DNA from: Vibrio maerlii | GTDB lineage: Bacteria > Pseudomonadota > Gammaproteobacteria > Enterobacterales > Vibrionaceae | Direction: 5' to 3' | DNA: 64,000 nucleotides | NCBI RefSeq assembly: GCF_003415655.1 | Contig: NZ_QRHC01000005.1 | Span: forward strand, 62,001 to 126,000 | Shown: in pieces, positions 28,392 through 37,870 of the stretch | How positions within the stretch are numbered: the stretch's first letter is position 1 | Layout: each line of letters opens with the position of its first letter | Translations under genes and position numbers: made by a program | Notes under the pieces: model-generated | Seen by the model: only the letters and a program-made list of their open reading frames with translations | Told to the model about the DNA's origin: nothing | Database searches by the model: none

Positions 28392-29332
28392 TATGCGTTA
28401 CCTTCTTGTGCTAGCTTCTCTTTTTGTTGCTGAGCTTTTGCTAGCTCTTTAGCCGCCTTTTTCTCTTCACGACGGAAGCGAGTCATAATGCGTTGTGCTT
28501 TCAGTTTAGGGTTAGAAATTTCATCAATTGAGAAGTTAATCAGTGCTAAACCAATCGCTACAGAAGCAAGACCGACACTTGGTGCCAAGATTTCCCACCA
28601 TGCTCCGATTCGAATCGCTGAGGTCTGCTGAGCGTTGTAAAGCATTACGCCCCATGTCACTTCTAACGGGTCACCTAGGCCAATGAATTCAAGTGTTGCT
28701 TCAGTCATGATGGCGTAAATAACCGTACCAATGAACAGCGAAGCCAAGATTGACATCATGTTCGGCATTACTTCTGCAAACAGCATGCGTTTTTTCGTCT
28801 CACCCATTACTTCTGCTGCGTGGATGAAATCTCGGTTACGAATCGCTAACGTTTGAGAACGCAAAACCCTCGCCCCCCACGGCCAGGAGGTGGCCCCGAT
28901 TATAATGGCGATAACCATTGGTGAAACTTGGTCAAGGAAAGCAGCTAGTACAAGCATCAATGGTAGGCTAGGAATAACCATCACAAGGTTGGTGAAGAAT
29001 GACAATGTGTTGTCAATCCATCCACCGAAGTAGCCAGCTGAGATGCCAACAAGCATTGCCATAAAGATGACAAAGGTACCTGCAATAAAGCCGACCAACA
29101 GAGATGTACGGCCGCCGTACAGGAACTGAGCCCAAACGTCACGCCCCATACGCGTCGTACCAAGGATGTTGTCCATATTAGGCGCTTGGTGAGGACGCGC
29201 CACACGTGCGTTAGGTGCAATATCGGTGAAGAGCGGTGCAAATATACACATGAATACCACAACAGTCACAATGGTAATACCAAACGCTGCTTTTGGGTTA
29301 TCCAATAAAAATTGTTTAATTGTTTTCCACAT
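28391..29332 (-). CDS. Opp/Dpp-type ABC permease (OppC-like)
   Basis: The 313-residue permease has the family N-terminal helix, a short periplasmic part and a BPD_transp_1 domain of about five helices, with the EAA loop motif near AAEVMGETKKRMLFAEV. The last 35 residues form a charged Lys/Glu/Ala/Gln tail (EEKKAAKELAKAQQQKE) that most OppC proteins lack. It follows the OppB-like gene by 13 bases. Confidence 0.9.
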   Translation of the reverse strand: MWKTIKQFLLDNPKAAFGITIVTVVVFMCIFAPLFTDIAPNARVARPHQAPNMDNILGTTRMGRDVWAQFLYGGRTSLLVGFIAGTFVIFMAMLVGISAGYFGGWIDNTLSFFTNLVMVIPSLPLMLVLAAFLDQVSPMVIAIIIGATSWPWGARVLRSQTLAIRNRDFIHAAEVMGETKKRMLFAEVMPNMMSILASLFIGTVIYAIMTEATLEFIGLGDPLEVTWGVMLYNAQQTSAIRIGAWWEILAPSVGLASVAIGLALINFSIDEISNPKLKAQRIMTRFRREEKKAAKELAKAQQQKEKLAQEGNA

Positions 29333-29345
29333 GATGATTCTCCCC

Positions 29346-30335
29346 TTAGTCCAGTTGAGCAGATAGACGAGGGTCTAACTTGAATAGAAGGCAGTCAGCA
29401 ATGAAGTTCGCACCAAGAACCATGATCGTCATGATCAATAGGTATCCTTGAATCAATGGATAATCGCGAGCAAGCATCGCTTGGAACATTACCTGGCCTA
29501 AGCCTGGGTAGTTAAAGATAATCTCGATGATCAAAGAGCCGGCGAAGATGCCACCTACTGACATAGCAAAGGTCGTGATCATTGGTAGAACTGCGTTACG
29601 AGCACCGTACTGGAACATCACTTTCTTGTCTTCTACGCCTTTTGCCCAACCCATCACGATGAAGTCTTCGCCTAATTGGTTGATCATGTTTGAGCGCATG
29701 CCCATTACGTTACCCATGCCGAGTAGCACCATGCTGAGTAAAGGAAGTGCCAAGTGGTAAGCAACACTGCCGACAAATTCAAACGATAAGGCAGGGTCTA
29801 AATCTGGGTGATAAGCATAACTGGTTGGGAACCAACCTAAATCAGAAGCAAACAAGAAATACATCAGTAGCGCCATTACAACCGCAGGGATTGAAGAAAT
29901 AACCACTGACGATACCGTGATGATGGAATCTACCCAAGTACCACGCTTCCAAGCCACATAAATACCTAACAAGGTTGTCAATGTGTAAGAAACTAATAGA
30001 TAAGTACCAACTAGTAGCAATGTCCAAAGCATACCGCGGCCAAGTACATCCATTACAGGTTGGAAGAATCGAGTTGATAAGCCCCACTCACCAATTAAGA
30101 TGTTTTGTAAGTAGGTAAGAAATTGTTCAAACAGAGGAACGCTGGTTGAGTAACCATAAAGTGCTTCTAAAGAAGCAATCGTCTCTGGAGTAATCTGTCC
30201 ACCAGACTGCGCGAGTCGAGCAAGAAAAGATTGAATTGGGTCACCTGGCATCATGCGAGGTAAGAAAAAGTTGATGGTCACCGCAGCTAAAAACGCCAAA
30301 ACGTAGAAACCAAAACGGCTAAGGATATATCTCAT
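29346..30335 (-). CDS. Opp/Dpp-type ABC permease (OppB-like)
   Basis: The 329-residue inner-membrane permease starts with the OppB-type MRYILSRFGFYVLAFLAAV and contains about six helices with the PRMMPGDP motif and the FIVMGWAKGVEDKKVMFQ coupling region. It forms the pore with the OppC-like permease. It is separated from the binding-protein gene by 120 bases holding a strong hairpin (30410-30447). Confidence 0.9.
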   Translation of the reverse strand: MRYILSRFGFYVLAFLAAVTINFFLPRMMPGDPIQSFLARLAQSGGQITPETIASLEALYGYSTSVPLFEQFLTYLQNILIGEWGLSTRFFQPVMDVLGRGMLWTLLLVGTYLLVSYTLTTLLGIYVAWKRGTWVDSIITVSSVVISSIPAVVMALLMYFLFASDLGWFPTSYAYHPDLDPALSFEFVGSVAYHLALPLLSMVLLGMGNVMGMRSNMINQLGEDFIVMGWAKGVEDKKVMFQYGARNAVLPMITTFAMSVGGIFAGSLIIEIIFNYPGLGQVMFQAMLARDYPLIQGYLLIMTIMVLGANFIADCLLFKLDPRLSAQLD

Positions 30336-30409
30336 ATACTCCTCACTTACTGATTTTCTTATAATTAATTATGGCTCTTTGGATAGTCATCCATTGAGAC
30401 TGGAGAGGC

Positions 30410-30447
30410 CTTCAACCCCGGCACGCTTCCATGTGCCGGGATTGAAG
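30410..30447 (-). promoter_or_regulatory. Intercistronic hairpin after the binding-protein gene
   Basis: CTTCAATCCCGGCAC pairs with GTGCCGGGGTTGAAG (one G-U) around 8 bases. No T run follows, so it is likely an RNA-stabilising or processing structure that raises expression of the binding protein over the permeases, as at malE-malF. Confidence 0.7.
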
Positions 30448-30455
30448 AAGTGAGA

Positions 30456-32117
30456 TTATTGCTTAGGTTTTAGGTGCATTAGGTGAACCATACGGCTCAT
30501 ACCATCCCATGGCGCAGGGTGAATGAATGGGTTGTCTGCGTTCGCCCAACCTTCGAAACGAGAGTCGTTGTACGCGTACCAAACGCCGTTGTAGTACAGA
30601 GGAATCATGATTACGTTCTCTGCCATGTGCTGCTCGATCTTCGCTACATACTCTTTTTGCGTCGCTTCATCTTTAGATTGACCTAGTGATTCAATCCACT
30701 GGTCTAGCTCTGGGTTCACGTAGTTAGTTGAAGATGTAGACCACCAAATAGGTGATTTTTGGTAGCGTGAGTGCATAGTGTAGTCGTAGAATTTCCAAAC
30801 TGACGATTGCAATGAACCACCACCGAACTGCGCATCAAAGTTACCTGATTCCCAGTTCTTCGCGTATGCGTTTGCTTCTGGCGTTACCACTGATGCATTG
30901 ATGCCCGCTTCACGTAGGCCTTCAACAGCAATTGACGTGTTGTTTACCCAATCACTCCAGCCACTTGGTACCTGAATCTTAAATTGGAACTCACTACCGT
31001 CTGGGTTTTCAACAAAACCGTCACCGGTAACATCTTTAAAGCCACCTTTCGCTAGCATCTCTTTTGCTGCTTTAACATCGTAACGAGCAAGTTGTTCCCA
31101 CATTGCATCTGCTGTAGCATCACGCCAACGCCATTGAGCAGTTGGTAAGTTTGTTGCTGGGTTGTCACCTTTCACATAACCGTATGCGCCGATCATCATC
31201 ATCGCATCACGATCCATCGATAGACTCACCGCTTTACGGAAATTCACATCAGAGAACGCTTTCTTCGCACTTTCGTTATCAGTAGCGAAATTGAATGTTA
31301 GACGAACACCGTCACTCGATGGGAACCAATATTTATTGTTAGGACTCTTTTCAACGTACGTTCTTTCAATATCAGGTACAAAAATACCCGCCCAATCAAT
31401 GGTACCCTTCGCCATCATTTCTAGAGCAGCATCGTTATTAGACATTTGTGGGAATTCCACACAATCAACTTTCAGGTCTTTGTTCCAGTAGTTCGGGTTC
31501 TTACACAATACGTACACTTGAGGAGTAAAACGTTGAACAACCGTAAAAGGACCAGTAGCAACTGGGTTTGCATTCACTTCTGCTGCTGGGTTTTCGATGT
31601 TTTCCCAGATATGTTTAGGAACAATCTTTGTGAACTCGCCAATAACATCTTGCGCGGCAAAAGCATTTGGTTCGTTAAGTTTGATTTCAACTTGGTGATC
31701 ATTAATTGCAGTGATAGACGCTACTTTTTGACCTAGACCAGAGGTGTCGATTGCAGGGTGTGCTTTTGGATATTCAAAGCTAAATACTACATCTTCTGCC
31801 GTAAACGCTTCACCATCTGACCATTTAACACCTTCACGTAGGTCAACAGTCAATGTCGTTAGGTCATCAGATAGCTCATAGCCAGTTGCAAGGAAATAGT
31901 GTTCTTTCGAGTCATCCAGTAGGTCAAACAATACAAGGGATTCATAAGAGAAGTTCTGGCGACCGCCGATCCAAGGGTTGAAGTTTTGTACCCAACCAGT
32001 AGAAAACTCAGAAAGAATTCGTAGATTAGGGGTATCCGCATCATTTGCTACAGCCATTGTCGGAATAGACATTAATGACGTTGCTGTAATAGCAGCTGCG
32101 AGTAGGGTCTTTTTCAT
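30456..32117 (-). CDS. Opp-type periplasmic solute-binding protein
   Basis: The 553-residue SBP_bac_5 protein has a signal peptide (residues 1 to about 24, ending AVA), then RILSEFSTGWVQNFNPW and VKWSDGEAFTAEDVVFSF, the Opp/Dpp family core. In vibrios such binding proteins carry chitobiose or cellobiose as well as peptides, and the adjacent LacI regulator, GH2 and GH1 enzymes argue for a beta-mannoside or beta-glucoside ligand. A CRP-like site lies 100 bases upstream of the start. Ligand is an inference. Confidence 0.85.
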   Translation of the reverse strand: MKKTLLAAAITATSLMSIPTMAVANDADTPNLRILSEFSTGWVQNFNPWIGGRQNFSYESLVLFDLLDDSKEHYFLATGYELSDDLTTLTVDLREGVKWSDGEAFTAEDVVFSFEYPKAHPAIDTSGLGQKVASITAINDHQVEIKLNEPNAFAAQDVIGEFTKIVPKHIWENIENPAAEVNANPVATGPFTVVQRFTPQVYVLCKNPNYWNKDLKVDCVEFPQMSNNDAALEMMAKGTIDWAGIFVPDIERTYVEKSPNNKYWFPSSDGVRLTFNFATDNESAKKAFSDVNFRKAVSLSMDRDAMMMIGAYGYVKGDNPATNLPTAQWRWRDATADAMWEQLARYDVKAAKEMLAKGGFKDVTGDGFVENPDGSEFQFKIQVPSGWSDWVNNTSIAVEGLREAGINASVVTPEANAYAKNWESGNFDAQFGGGSLQSSVWKFYDYTMHSRYQKSPIWWSTSSTNYVNPELDQWIESLGQSKDEATQKEYVAKIEQHMAENVIMIPLYYNGVWYAYNDSRFEGWANADNPFIHPAPWDGMSRMVHLMHLKPKQ

Positions 32118-32216
32118 CGTTATTTCCTTATTATTATTGGCTTCAACGCTACTGTTTTAATTAGTAAGTTGACCAGATTGTGTAGAAAGATAATAACGAC
32201 TGAATTGTTGCTCGAA

Positions 32217-32232
32217 TGTGACTAAATTCTCA
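32217..32232. promoter_or_regulatory. CRP-like site upstream of the binding protein
   Basis: TGTGA-CTAAAT-TCTCA matches TGTGA-N6-TCACA with one mismatch, about 100 bases from the start codon. Catabolite control is expected for sugar-uptake operons. Confidence 0.55.
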
Positions 32233-32359
32233 CCCTACCCGCTAGCTATTGACCAATGTTCGATAATAAGAATATCAGCACAAATAACATTGCCCAAAGA
32301 AACAAATATAAAACATTTACTTATTATATTTATAAAAACAATGGCTTATCTTGAAACAT

Positions 32360-33355
32360 CTAGAGCCTTTTGCAGCTTTCCCTAGCGATCAAGTTGACAT
32401 TAGGCGCATCGTATTTAGGTTTATAACCATTAATCAAATCAATTAAATACCTAATTGCGATACTTCCCAGTTCTTTAAAGGGTTGACGTATCGTAGTTAA
32501 TCTTGGAATAAAGTACTTTGATAAAGGCAAGTCATCGAAGCCAACTATCGATATATCATTCGGTACAGAAATATTGTGCTGATACAGAGCTTGAATTGCA
32601 CCATAGCTACACACGTCATTGGAAACAAATATTCCAGTAAATGGTACCCCTCGCTTGAGAAGCTTTTCAATTGCTCTAAAGCCACCATCTTCTGAGTATT
32701 CACCATCAACAATCAATTTATCGTTGATTTCCATTCCCGCAGAGTTGAGTGCGCGCTTGTACCCGGCTAGACGATCCCTTGCATCTTGGCTTTGCATCGG
32801 CCCATGGATATGCGCAATCTTTGTGTGACCAAGTTGAATAAGGTGATTGGTTGCCATGTAGCCCCCAAGTTCACTGTCCACATTAAAATCAGGAAAAATA
32901 CCTTGTGGACTTCGGCAAATAGTCAGCGTAGGCAAGTCACCAACGATCTCTTTAATGATAGATTCTTCAAGTAAACCACCCATGATGACTAAACCGTCGA
33001 CACCACTACGAACTAAGTTCTCTAACTCCCTCTTTTCTCGCTCAACCTTCCATTGCGTAGTTTCGATAATAATTTCATAGGCAAGGTGGTACATACCCAT
33101 ATCCATACCATCGAGTAAGTGAGTCACATAAGAGGTCTCATAGGAGGGTGCAACCACCCCAATACGCATCGTTCGATTAGCTTTGTTACCTCTAGGCTTT
33201 GGTCTAAATCCGAGGTCGTAAATTGCTCGCTCAATCGCTGTGACTTTTTCTTTGGCGATTGCTGAGGTTCGGTTCAAGTAACGGGATACGGTAGCTGGCG
33301 ATACGTTCGCTTCTTCAGCCACATCGTAAATCGTGGCCTTATCTTTTATAGTCAT
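32360..33355 (-). CDS. LacI-family transcriptional regulator of the glycoside locus
   Basis: The 331-residue protein has an N-terminal helix-turn-helix (TIYDVAEEANVSPATVSRYLN, about 8-28) with a hinge, followed by a periplasmic-binding-protein-like effector domain. It lies between the ABC transporter operon and the GH2 gene, all on the minus strand, so it probably controls them and the divergent GH1 gene, with a disaccharide as inducer. Effector and operator are not known. Confidence 0.88.
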   Translation of the reverse strand: MTIKDKATIYDVAEEANVSPATVSRYLNRTSAIAKEKVTAIERAIYDLGFRPKPRGNKANRTMRIGVVAPSYETSYVTHLLDGMDMGMYHLAYEIIIETTQWKVEREKRELENLVRSGVDGLVIMGGLLEESIIKEIVGDLPTLTICRSPQGIFPDFNVDSELGGYMATNHLIQLGHTKIAHIHGPMQSQDARDRLAGYKRALNSAGMEINDKLIVDGEYSEDGGFRAIEKLLKRGVPFTGIFVSNDVCSYGAIQALYQHNISVPNDISIVGFDDLPLSKYFIPRLTTIRQPFKELGSIAIRYLIDLINGYKPKYDAPNVNLIARESCKRL

Positions 33356-33480
33356 TGTTTTCGATAGGTGAGACGTTGTGTATGCCTAAAATAATCAAGC
33401 TAAATCGACCTAGCAATCTTGATCGCCGTTGATTCTTATCAGGATCACAGAATGAATAACTATTACTGAGTGTTTTCCAC

Positions 33481-33514
33481 AAAAAAGCCTCTATCAGCAA
33501 ACGCAGATAGAGGC
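33481..33514 (-). terminator. Terminator after the beta-mannosidase gene
   Basis: GCCTCTATC pairs with GATAGAGGC around 10 bases and is followed by six T on the minus strand. It separates the GH2 gene from the LacI gene. Confidence 0.87.
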
Positions 33515-33538
33515 CGTAATTGATTGTGTCGGTTTAAA

Positions 33539-35947
33539 CTAGTAACTGTTAGTTAGGTGGTAGACTCGTAGCGAGTTAGCCAATTCATCCAGTTGGTCAC
33601 CGATGTATTTCACTTCTTTACGCTGATTTGGCAATAGTGTGAAGCTTGAATCACTAAAACGTCCATCACCATCAAACTCAACATGAACATAGAAAGCTGG
33701 CTTGTCTGTTGTGAAGGTTAAAGTATCACCATTTACCTCGACAGATACATTCGCTTTCTCAAGTGGCAACCCTTTCACTTCTGGCGTCGAGAACCATGTA
33801 TTCTGGATGTATTCACCCTCTACATCAGCTTCCACATAGAAGAAATAATCTTGTGCAGTAGAGTGCCATTGAGCTTTCTCCAGCGTCCAGATTTCTTGAT
33901 TATCGTCTGGCTTAGCTTCCACGTTGATATCCCAGCTATTCAAGATTTCACCTGACCACGTGGATTGCACAATCTTAGCATTGACTGCTTTCACTTCGCG
34001 GCGGTTATTCGATACTCGTACCGTCAATGCATCTTCTGTTTCAACAAACGGTAAGTACGTCGGTGCGAAGAAACGTTTAGCGTGGTAATGGAGCTGTTTC
34101 CAACGGCCACTGTACTCTAGGCTAGACCAAGAGCTCACCGGCCAACAATCATTAAGCTGCCAGTAGAGCATGCCACGACATGTTGGACCGATAGAGCGCC
34201 AATACTCACAGCCTGTCTTAATCGCCACGGATTGCTGAACTTGGCTTAGGTAAAGCATCTGCTCAAAGTTTGCAGGGAATCGGAAGTAACGAGTAAACAT
34301 CTCAGTGATAATACTGTTGCCCGAACCATTCTTTTGGTGGCTCTCAAACGTTGGTGAAGTAACATTCCAATCTTGCTCAGGCACAAACGATTTCACTTCT
34401 GAGAACGACGGCCATGATTGGAAGCCAAACTCCGAGCAGAAGCGAGGTTGAATATCTAAGTAGGCCTTGAAAGATGAACCAGAATGCCACACATCCCAGA
34501 AGTGCATATCACCACGATTGTCATCATGCCATGCATCACCATAATCAAGATCCCCGTTACATGGGGACGAAGGCCAGAATGTACGTGTGGTGTCTTCACC
34601 TTGAATCACTTCTGATAAACGGCGATTTAAACGGTCGTAGTTGACTGTGTACTTATCACGTTGGTTCTTCGATTCGTCGTACCAGTTCAACGCGCCGATA
34701 ACTTCGTTATCCCCACACCAAATCGCAATACAGGCATGATCTTTAAGGCGACGTATTTGCTGCGCTATTTCTGGTTCTACATCTGCAATAAACTCTGGTG
34801 TTGATGGGTATAATGCACAAGAGAACATCATGTCTTGCCACACTAACAATCCAAGTTCATCACAGGTATTGTAGAAGGTTTCAGATTCGTAATGTCCACC
34901 ACCCCAGACGCGAATCATGTTCATGTTCGCTTCTTTGGCCGAGGTTAGGAGTGCACGGTAACGCTCTTCTGATTCCAGAGATGGCATGGCATCAATTGGA
35001 ATCCAGTTTGCGCCTTTCGCTGTAATGGGGAATCCATTGACTCGGAATTCCATCGCAGAACCAATATCGTCAGCTTCGGTATTCAACTCTAAATGGCGCA
35101 GACCAATCCTCTTCTCAACCGTCTGGCCCGCAAGTTCAACCTTGAGGTCGTACAATGGTTGATCACCATAGCCAGCTGGCCACCATAACTTAGGGTTTTC
35201 AACCATAAATCTGATTACTGTCGAGCCATGAGTAACGCATGCTGCTTGTTGTGTGTGACCATTAAAGTGAGCAACCACTTCTTGCTCAACGCCCTTTGAA
35301 TGATCAATATTCAGCACTAACTCAACGCTACCATCCTCTGCCCAAATTTGCTCCGTCGTCACATAGTTCAGTCGAACATCACCAACCTCTTCAACGATAA
35401 TAGGGTCATAAATACCCGAGACTGGAAGACAGATACCCCAGTCCCAACCAGTATGACATTGCGTTTTACGCAGAATATTCATATGCGGAACTTGATTGTT
35501 GTCACCCATTGAAGACGGTATAGGGAATGGAAGTTGATCCGCTCGGCGCTTCGCTTCTGCAATCGCTTGAGCAAACTCAATACGCATCGAGTTTTCACCC
35601 GCCTTAACGAATGACTTAATATCTACCTGATGTTTCTGGAACATATTCGAAGCACTTAACACTAACTCTTCGTTAACGTAAACCGATGCGACCGTGTCTA
35701 ATCGAGTAAAGCTCACGACCAGTTGATTGCAGCTCAATTGCTCTGGTTCAACAACAAACGTACGCTCTATCTGCCAATCACATTCGCGAACCCACTGCAC
35801 GTCATGTTCGTTACAACCGTAATATGGGTTTTCAATCATGCCCGCCTTTAATAACGCATTGTAGTTATCACCTGGAATCATCATCGATATATTGATCTCA
35901 GGTCTTTGTTTGGAGGTTAGCGTCCACTCACCATTTAATACTGTCAT
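33539..35947 (-). CDS. GH2 beta-mannosidase
   Basis: The 802-residue protein is a GH2 beta-mannosidase without signal peptide, so it acts in the cytoplasm on imported beta-mannosides. The acid/base Glu415 is in WCGDNEV and the nucleophile Glu506 in FCSEFGFQSW; the mannosidase-type HTGWDWG (about 165-171) and RVWGGGHYE (346-354) are also present. Length and order (sugar-binding, beta-sandwich, TIM barrel, tail) suit the family. Its start has GAGGATAA upstream, and a near-perfect CRP site is 77-92 bases before the start. Confidence 0.93.
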   Translation of the reverse strand: MTVLNGEWTLTSKQRPEINISMMIPGDNYNALLKAGMIENPYYGCNEHDVQWVRECDWQIERTFVVEPEQLSCNQLVVSFTRLDTVASVYVNEELVLSASNMFQKHQVDIKSFVKAGENSMRIEFAQAIAEAKRRADQLPFPIPSSMGDNNQVPHMNILRKTQCHTGWDWGICLPVSGIYDPIIVEEVGDVRLNYVTTEQIWAEDGSVELVLNIDHSKGVEQEVVAHFNGHTQQAACVTHGSTVIRFMVENPKLWWPAGYGDQPLYDLKVELAGQTVEKRIGLRHLELNTEADDIGSAMEFRVNGFPITAKGANWIPIDAMPSLESEERYRALLTSAKEANMNMIRVWGGGHYESETFYNTCDELGLLVWQDMMFSCALYPSTPEFIADVEPEIAQQIRRLKDHACIAIWCGDNEVIGALNWYDESKNQRDKYTVNYDRLNRRLSEVIQGEDTTRTFWPSSPCNGDLDYGDAWHDDNRGDMHFWDVWHSGSSFKAYLDIQPRFCSEFGFQSWPSFSEVKSFVPEQDWNVTSPTFESHQKNGSGNSIITEMFTRYFRFPANFEQMLYLSQVQQSVAIKTGCEYWRSIGPTCRGMLYWQLNDCWPVSSWSSLEYSGRWKQLHYHAKRFFAPTYLPFVETEDALTVRVSNNRREVKAVNAKIVQSTWSGEILNSWDINVEAKPDDNQEIWTLEKAQWHSTAQDYFFYVEADVEGEYIQNTWFSTPEVKGLPLEKANVSVEVNGDTLTFTTDKPAFYVHVEFDGDGRFSDSSFTLLPNQRKEVKYIGDQLDELANSLRVYHLTNSY

Positions 35948-36412
35948 CTCTTATCCTCTATCCAGAGTCATTCTAATTAGACTTAAAACTTGGAAGATAA
36001 TAAGAGTCTTGATGAGAGGTTATTGTGACAATTTTCACACCCAACTATTAACTCATACATTAATTTCTCAATTTCAGAGCACTCCCCCAATCTCATTGAA
36101 AACCATGAAACTTACACCGGATATAACTCACAAATCTCTTTTCATTCAGATAGATAAAGAGAAACTAATATTAATGAACTGACTAAGAGATTCAAAATCA
36201 GAAAAACTAACCATTTCAGCGCAAACAACTGAAATATAATGCAAAATCTATGCATTGAGCATTTTAGTTTCATTTAAGGATTGGAATTGTGCTCATCCAT
36301 TGATATTTGTTGTTTGCTCAGACAAATAACAGACCCATGCGAATTTGCTCACGAATTTACTTTTTTCACTTCCCTACACTGGCAAATGTAAATTAAGGCT
36401 AAGGAGAAAATA
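35948..36412. other. Divergent beta-mannosidase/beta-glucosidase control region
   Basis: No gene is convincing here; a 96-codon AT-rich plus-strand frame (35892-36182) overlaps the GH2 start and promoter. The region carries a perfect-half-site CRP box (36024-36039) and, nearer the GH1 gene, three copies of a TTTGCTCA-like motif (TTGTGCTCA 36287, TTTGCTCA 36313 and 36344), the middle one within TTTG-N6-CAAA. These are candidate regulator sites. Confidence 0.6.
36024..36039. promoter_or_regulatory. CRP site upstream of the beta-mannosidase
   Basis: TGTGA-CAATTT-TCACA has both consensus half-sites with 6-base spacing, about 77 bases from the GH2 start codon. Confidence 0.75.
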
Positions 36413-37831
36413 ATGGCATTTCGTGATGATTTTATTTGGGGCGCAGCAGCAGCCAGCTATCAAATTGAAGGCAACACTCAAGGCGTAGATGGATGTGCTG
36501 ATTCCGTATGGGACATGTGTTCCCGACGCAAAGGTTTTGTATTAGACGGTAATACCGGCTTTAACGCGTGTGATCATTACAACCGTTATGAAGAAGATGT
36601 CCAGATCATGAAATCCCTTTCCCTAGATGCGTATCGTCTGAGCATCATGTGGCCCCGCGTTATGCCAGAGGGAACGGGGAAAGTAAATCAAACGGGCTTA
36701 GATTACTATGACCGTTTAGTCGATGAGCTTCTTGCTAATGGCATTGATCCTTGGGTCACGCTCTTCCACTGGGACTATCCAATGGCACTCTTTCATAAGG
36801 GCGGCTGGCTAAATGACGACTCTAGCGATTGGTTTGCAGAGTACACCCGTGTGATTGTTGATAAACTATCCGATCGTGTCAGCAACTGGTTTACTCTCAA
36901 TGAACAAGCCTGCTTTATTGGTCTTGGCCATCAATCTGGTATGCATGCACCGGGGTTACAATTAGCCACCAAAGAAGTCAACAGAGCGTGGCATAACGCA
37001 TTATTAGCTCACGGAAAGGCGGTGAAAATTCTTCGAGAGGAAGCGAAAAAACCAGCGAAAGTAGGCGCTGCACCATGTTTTAGAACCGCTGCACCCGCTT
37101 CTAACTCAGAGCAAGATATTGAAGCCGCTCGTCAACGAACCTTTAACGTTGTAGATGACCAGATGTTCAACGCAACTTGGTGGATGGATCCGGCATTCAA
37201 AGGCGAATACCCACAAGATGGTTTAGCACTATTTGGCAATGATGCACCCGAAGTCAAAGATGGCGATATGGATATCATATGCCAACCTCTCGATTTTGTT
37301 GGTATCAACGTTTACAACTCTGAATTAGTTAAGATGGGTGCAAATGGTCAACCAGAGGTGGTGCCATACCCTAACGACTACCCATACACGCATTTCCGCT
37401 GGCCAGTAACACCGGAATCATTACGCTGGACTACTCAGTTCCTTTACGAGCGTTACAACAAACCTTTGATCATCACTGAGAACGGTTTAAGTACCAATGA
37501 TTGGGTTAGCCTAGACGGTAAGGTTCATGACACCACGCGTATCGATTTCTTGAATCGTTACTTACTTGGTCTAAAACAAGCAGCTGATTCTGGCGTTGAT
37601 ATTATGGGTTACTTCCAGTGGTCAATCTTAGACAACTTCGAATGGGCGGAAGGTTACCTGCAACGCTTCGGATTGGTTCATGTGGATTACGCGACTCAAA
37701 AACGTACCATTAAAGATTCGGGCTTCTGGTATAAATCTGTGATCGAATCAAATGGCAGTGTGCTTGGGAGTTCAAATCCATTGGATGGCTGGAGAGCACC
37801 TGAGGATTTTAATAGGAATATAAAGAGCTAG
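36413..37831 (+). CDS. GH1 beta-glucosidase
   Basis: The 472-residue TIM-barrel enzyme has the GH1 N-terminal signature FIWGAAAASYQIEG (8-21), acid/base Glu164 in TLNEQ and nucleophile Glu356 in ITENG, and the aglycone-site FQWSILDNFEW. There is no signal peptide, so it cleaves imported beta-glucosides such as cellobiose. It is divergent from the GH2 gene. Its stop codon (TAG, 37829-37831) is inside a 47-bp block that also ends the ATP-grasp gene 17 kb away; the last residues NIKS are partly set by that block. Confidence 0.93.
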   Translation: MAFRDDFIWGAAAASYQIEGNTQGVDGCADSVWDMCSRRKGFVLDGNTGFNACDHYNRYEEDVQIMKSLSLDAYRLSIMWPRVMPEGTGKVNQTGLDYYDRLVDELLANGIDPWVTLFHWDYPMALFHKGGWLNDDSSDWFAEYTRVIVDKLSDRVSNWFTLNEQACFIGLGHQSGMHAPGLQLATKEVNRAWHNALLAHGKAVKILREEAKKPAKVGAAPCFRTAAPASNSEQDIEAARQRTFNVVDDQMFNATWWMDPAFKGEYPQDGLALFGNDAPEVKDGDMDIICQPLDFVGINVYNSELVKMGANGQPEVVPYPNDYPYTHFRWPVTPESLRWTTQFLYERYNKPLIITENGLSTNDWVSLDGKVHDTTRIDFLNRYLLGLKQAADSGVDIMGYFQWSILDNFEWAEGYLQRFGLVHVDYATQKRTIKDSGFWYKSVIESNGSVLGSSNPLDGWRAPEDFNRNIKS

Positions 37832-37870
37832 AGAAAAATAAGAGGTTGGCGTGTGTACGTCAACCTCTTT
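37824..37870 (+). repeat. 47-bp stop-plus-terminator block, copy B
   Basis: Identical to 20506-20552 apart from one loop base. It contains the final Ser and stop codon of the GH1 gene, an A-rich spacer and the terminator (AAGAGGTTGGCGT/ACGTCAACCTCTT around GTGT). Here the AGAGCTAG motif is single, without the octamer array. Confidence 0.9.

Noticed and set aside
35892-36182. A 96-codon plus-strand frame over the beta-mannosidase start
   Set aside because: It overlaps the GH2 start and the CRP site and is low-complexity AT-rich; it is more likely control DNA.
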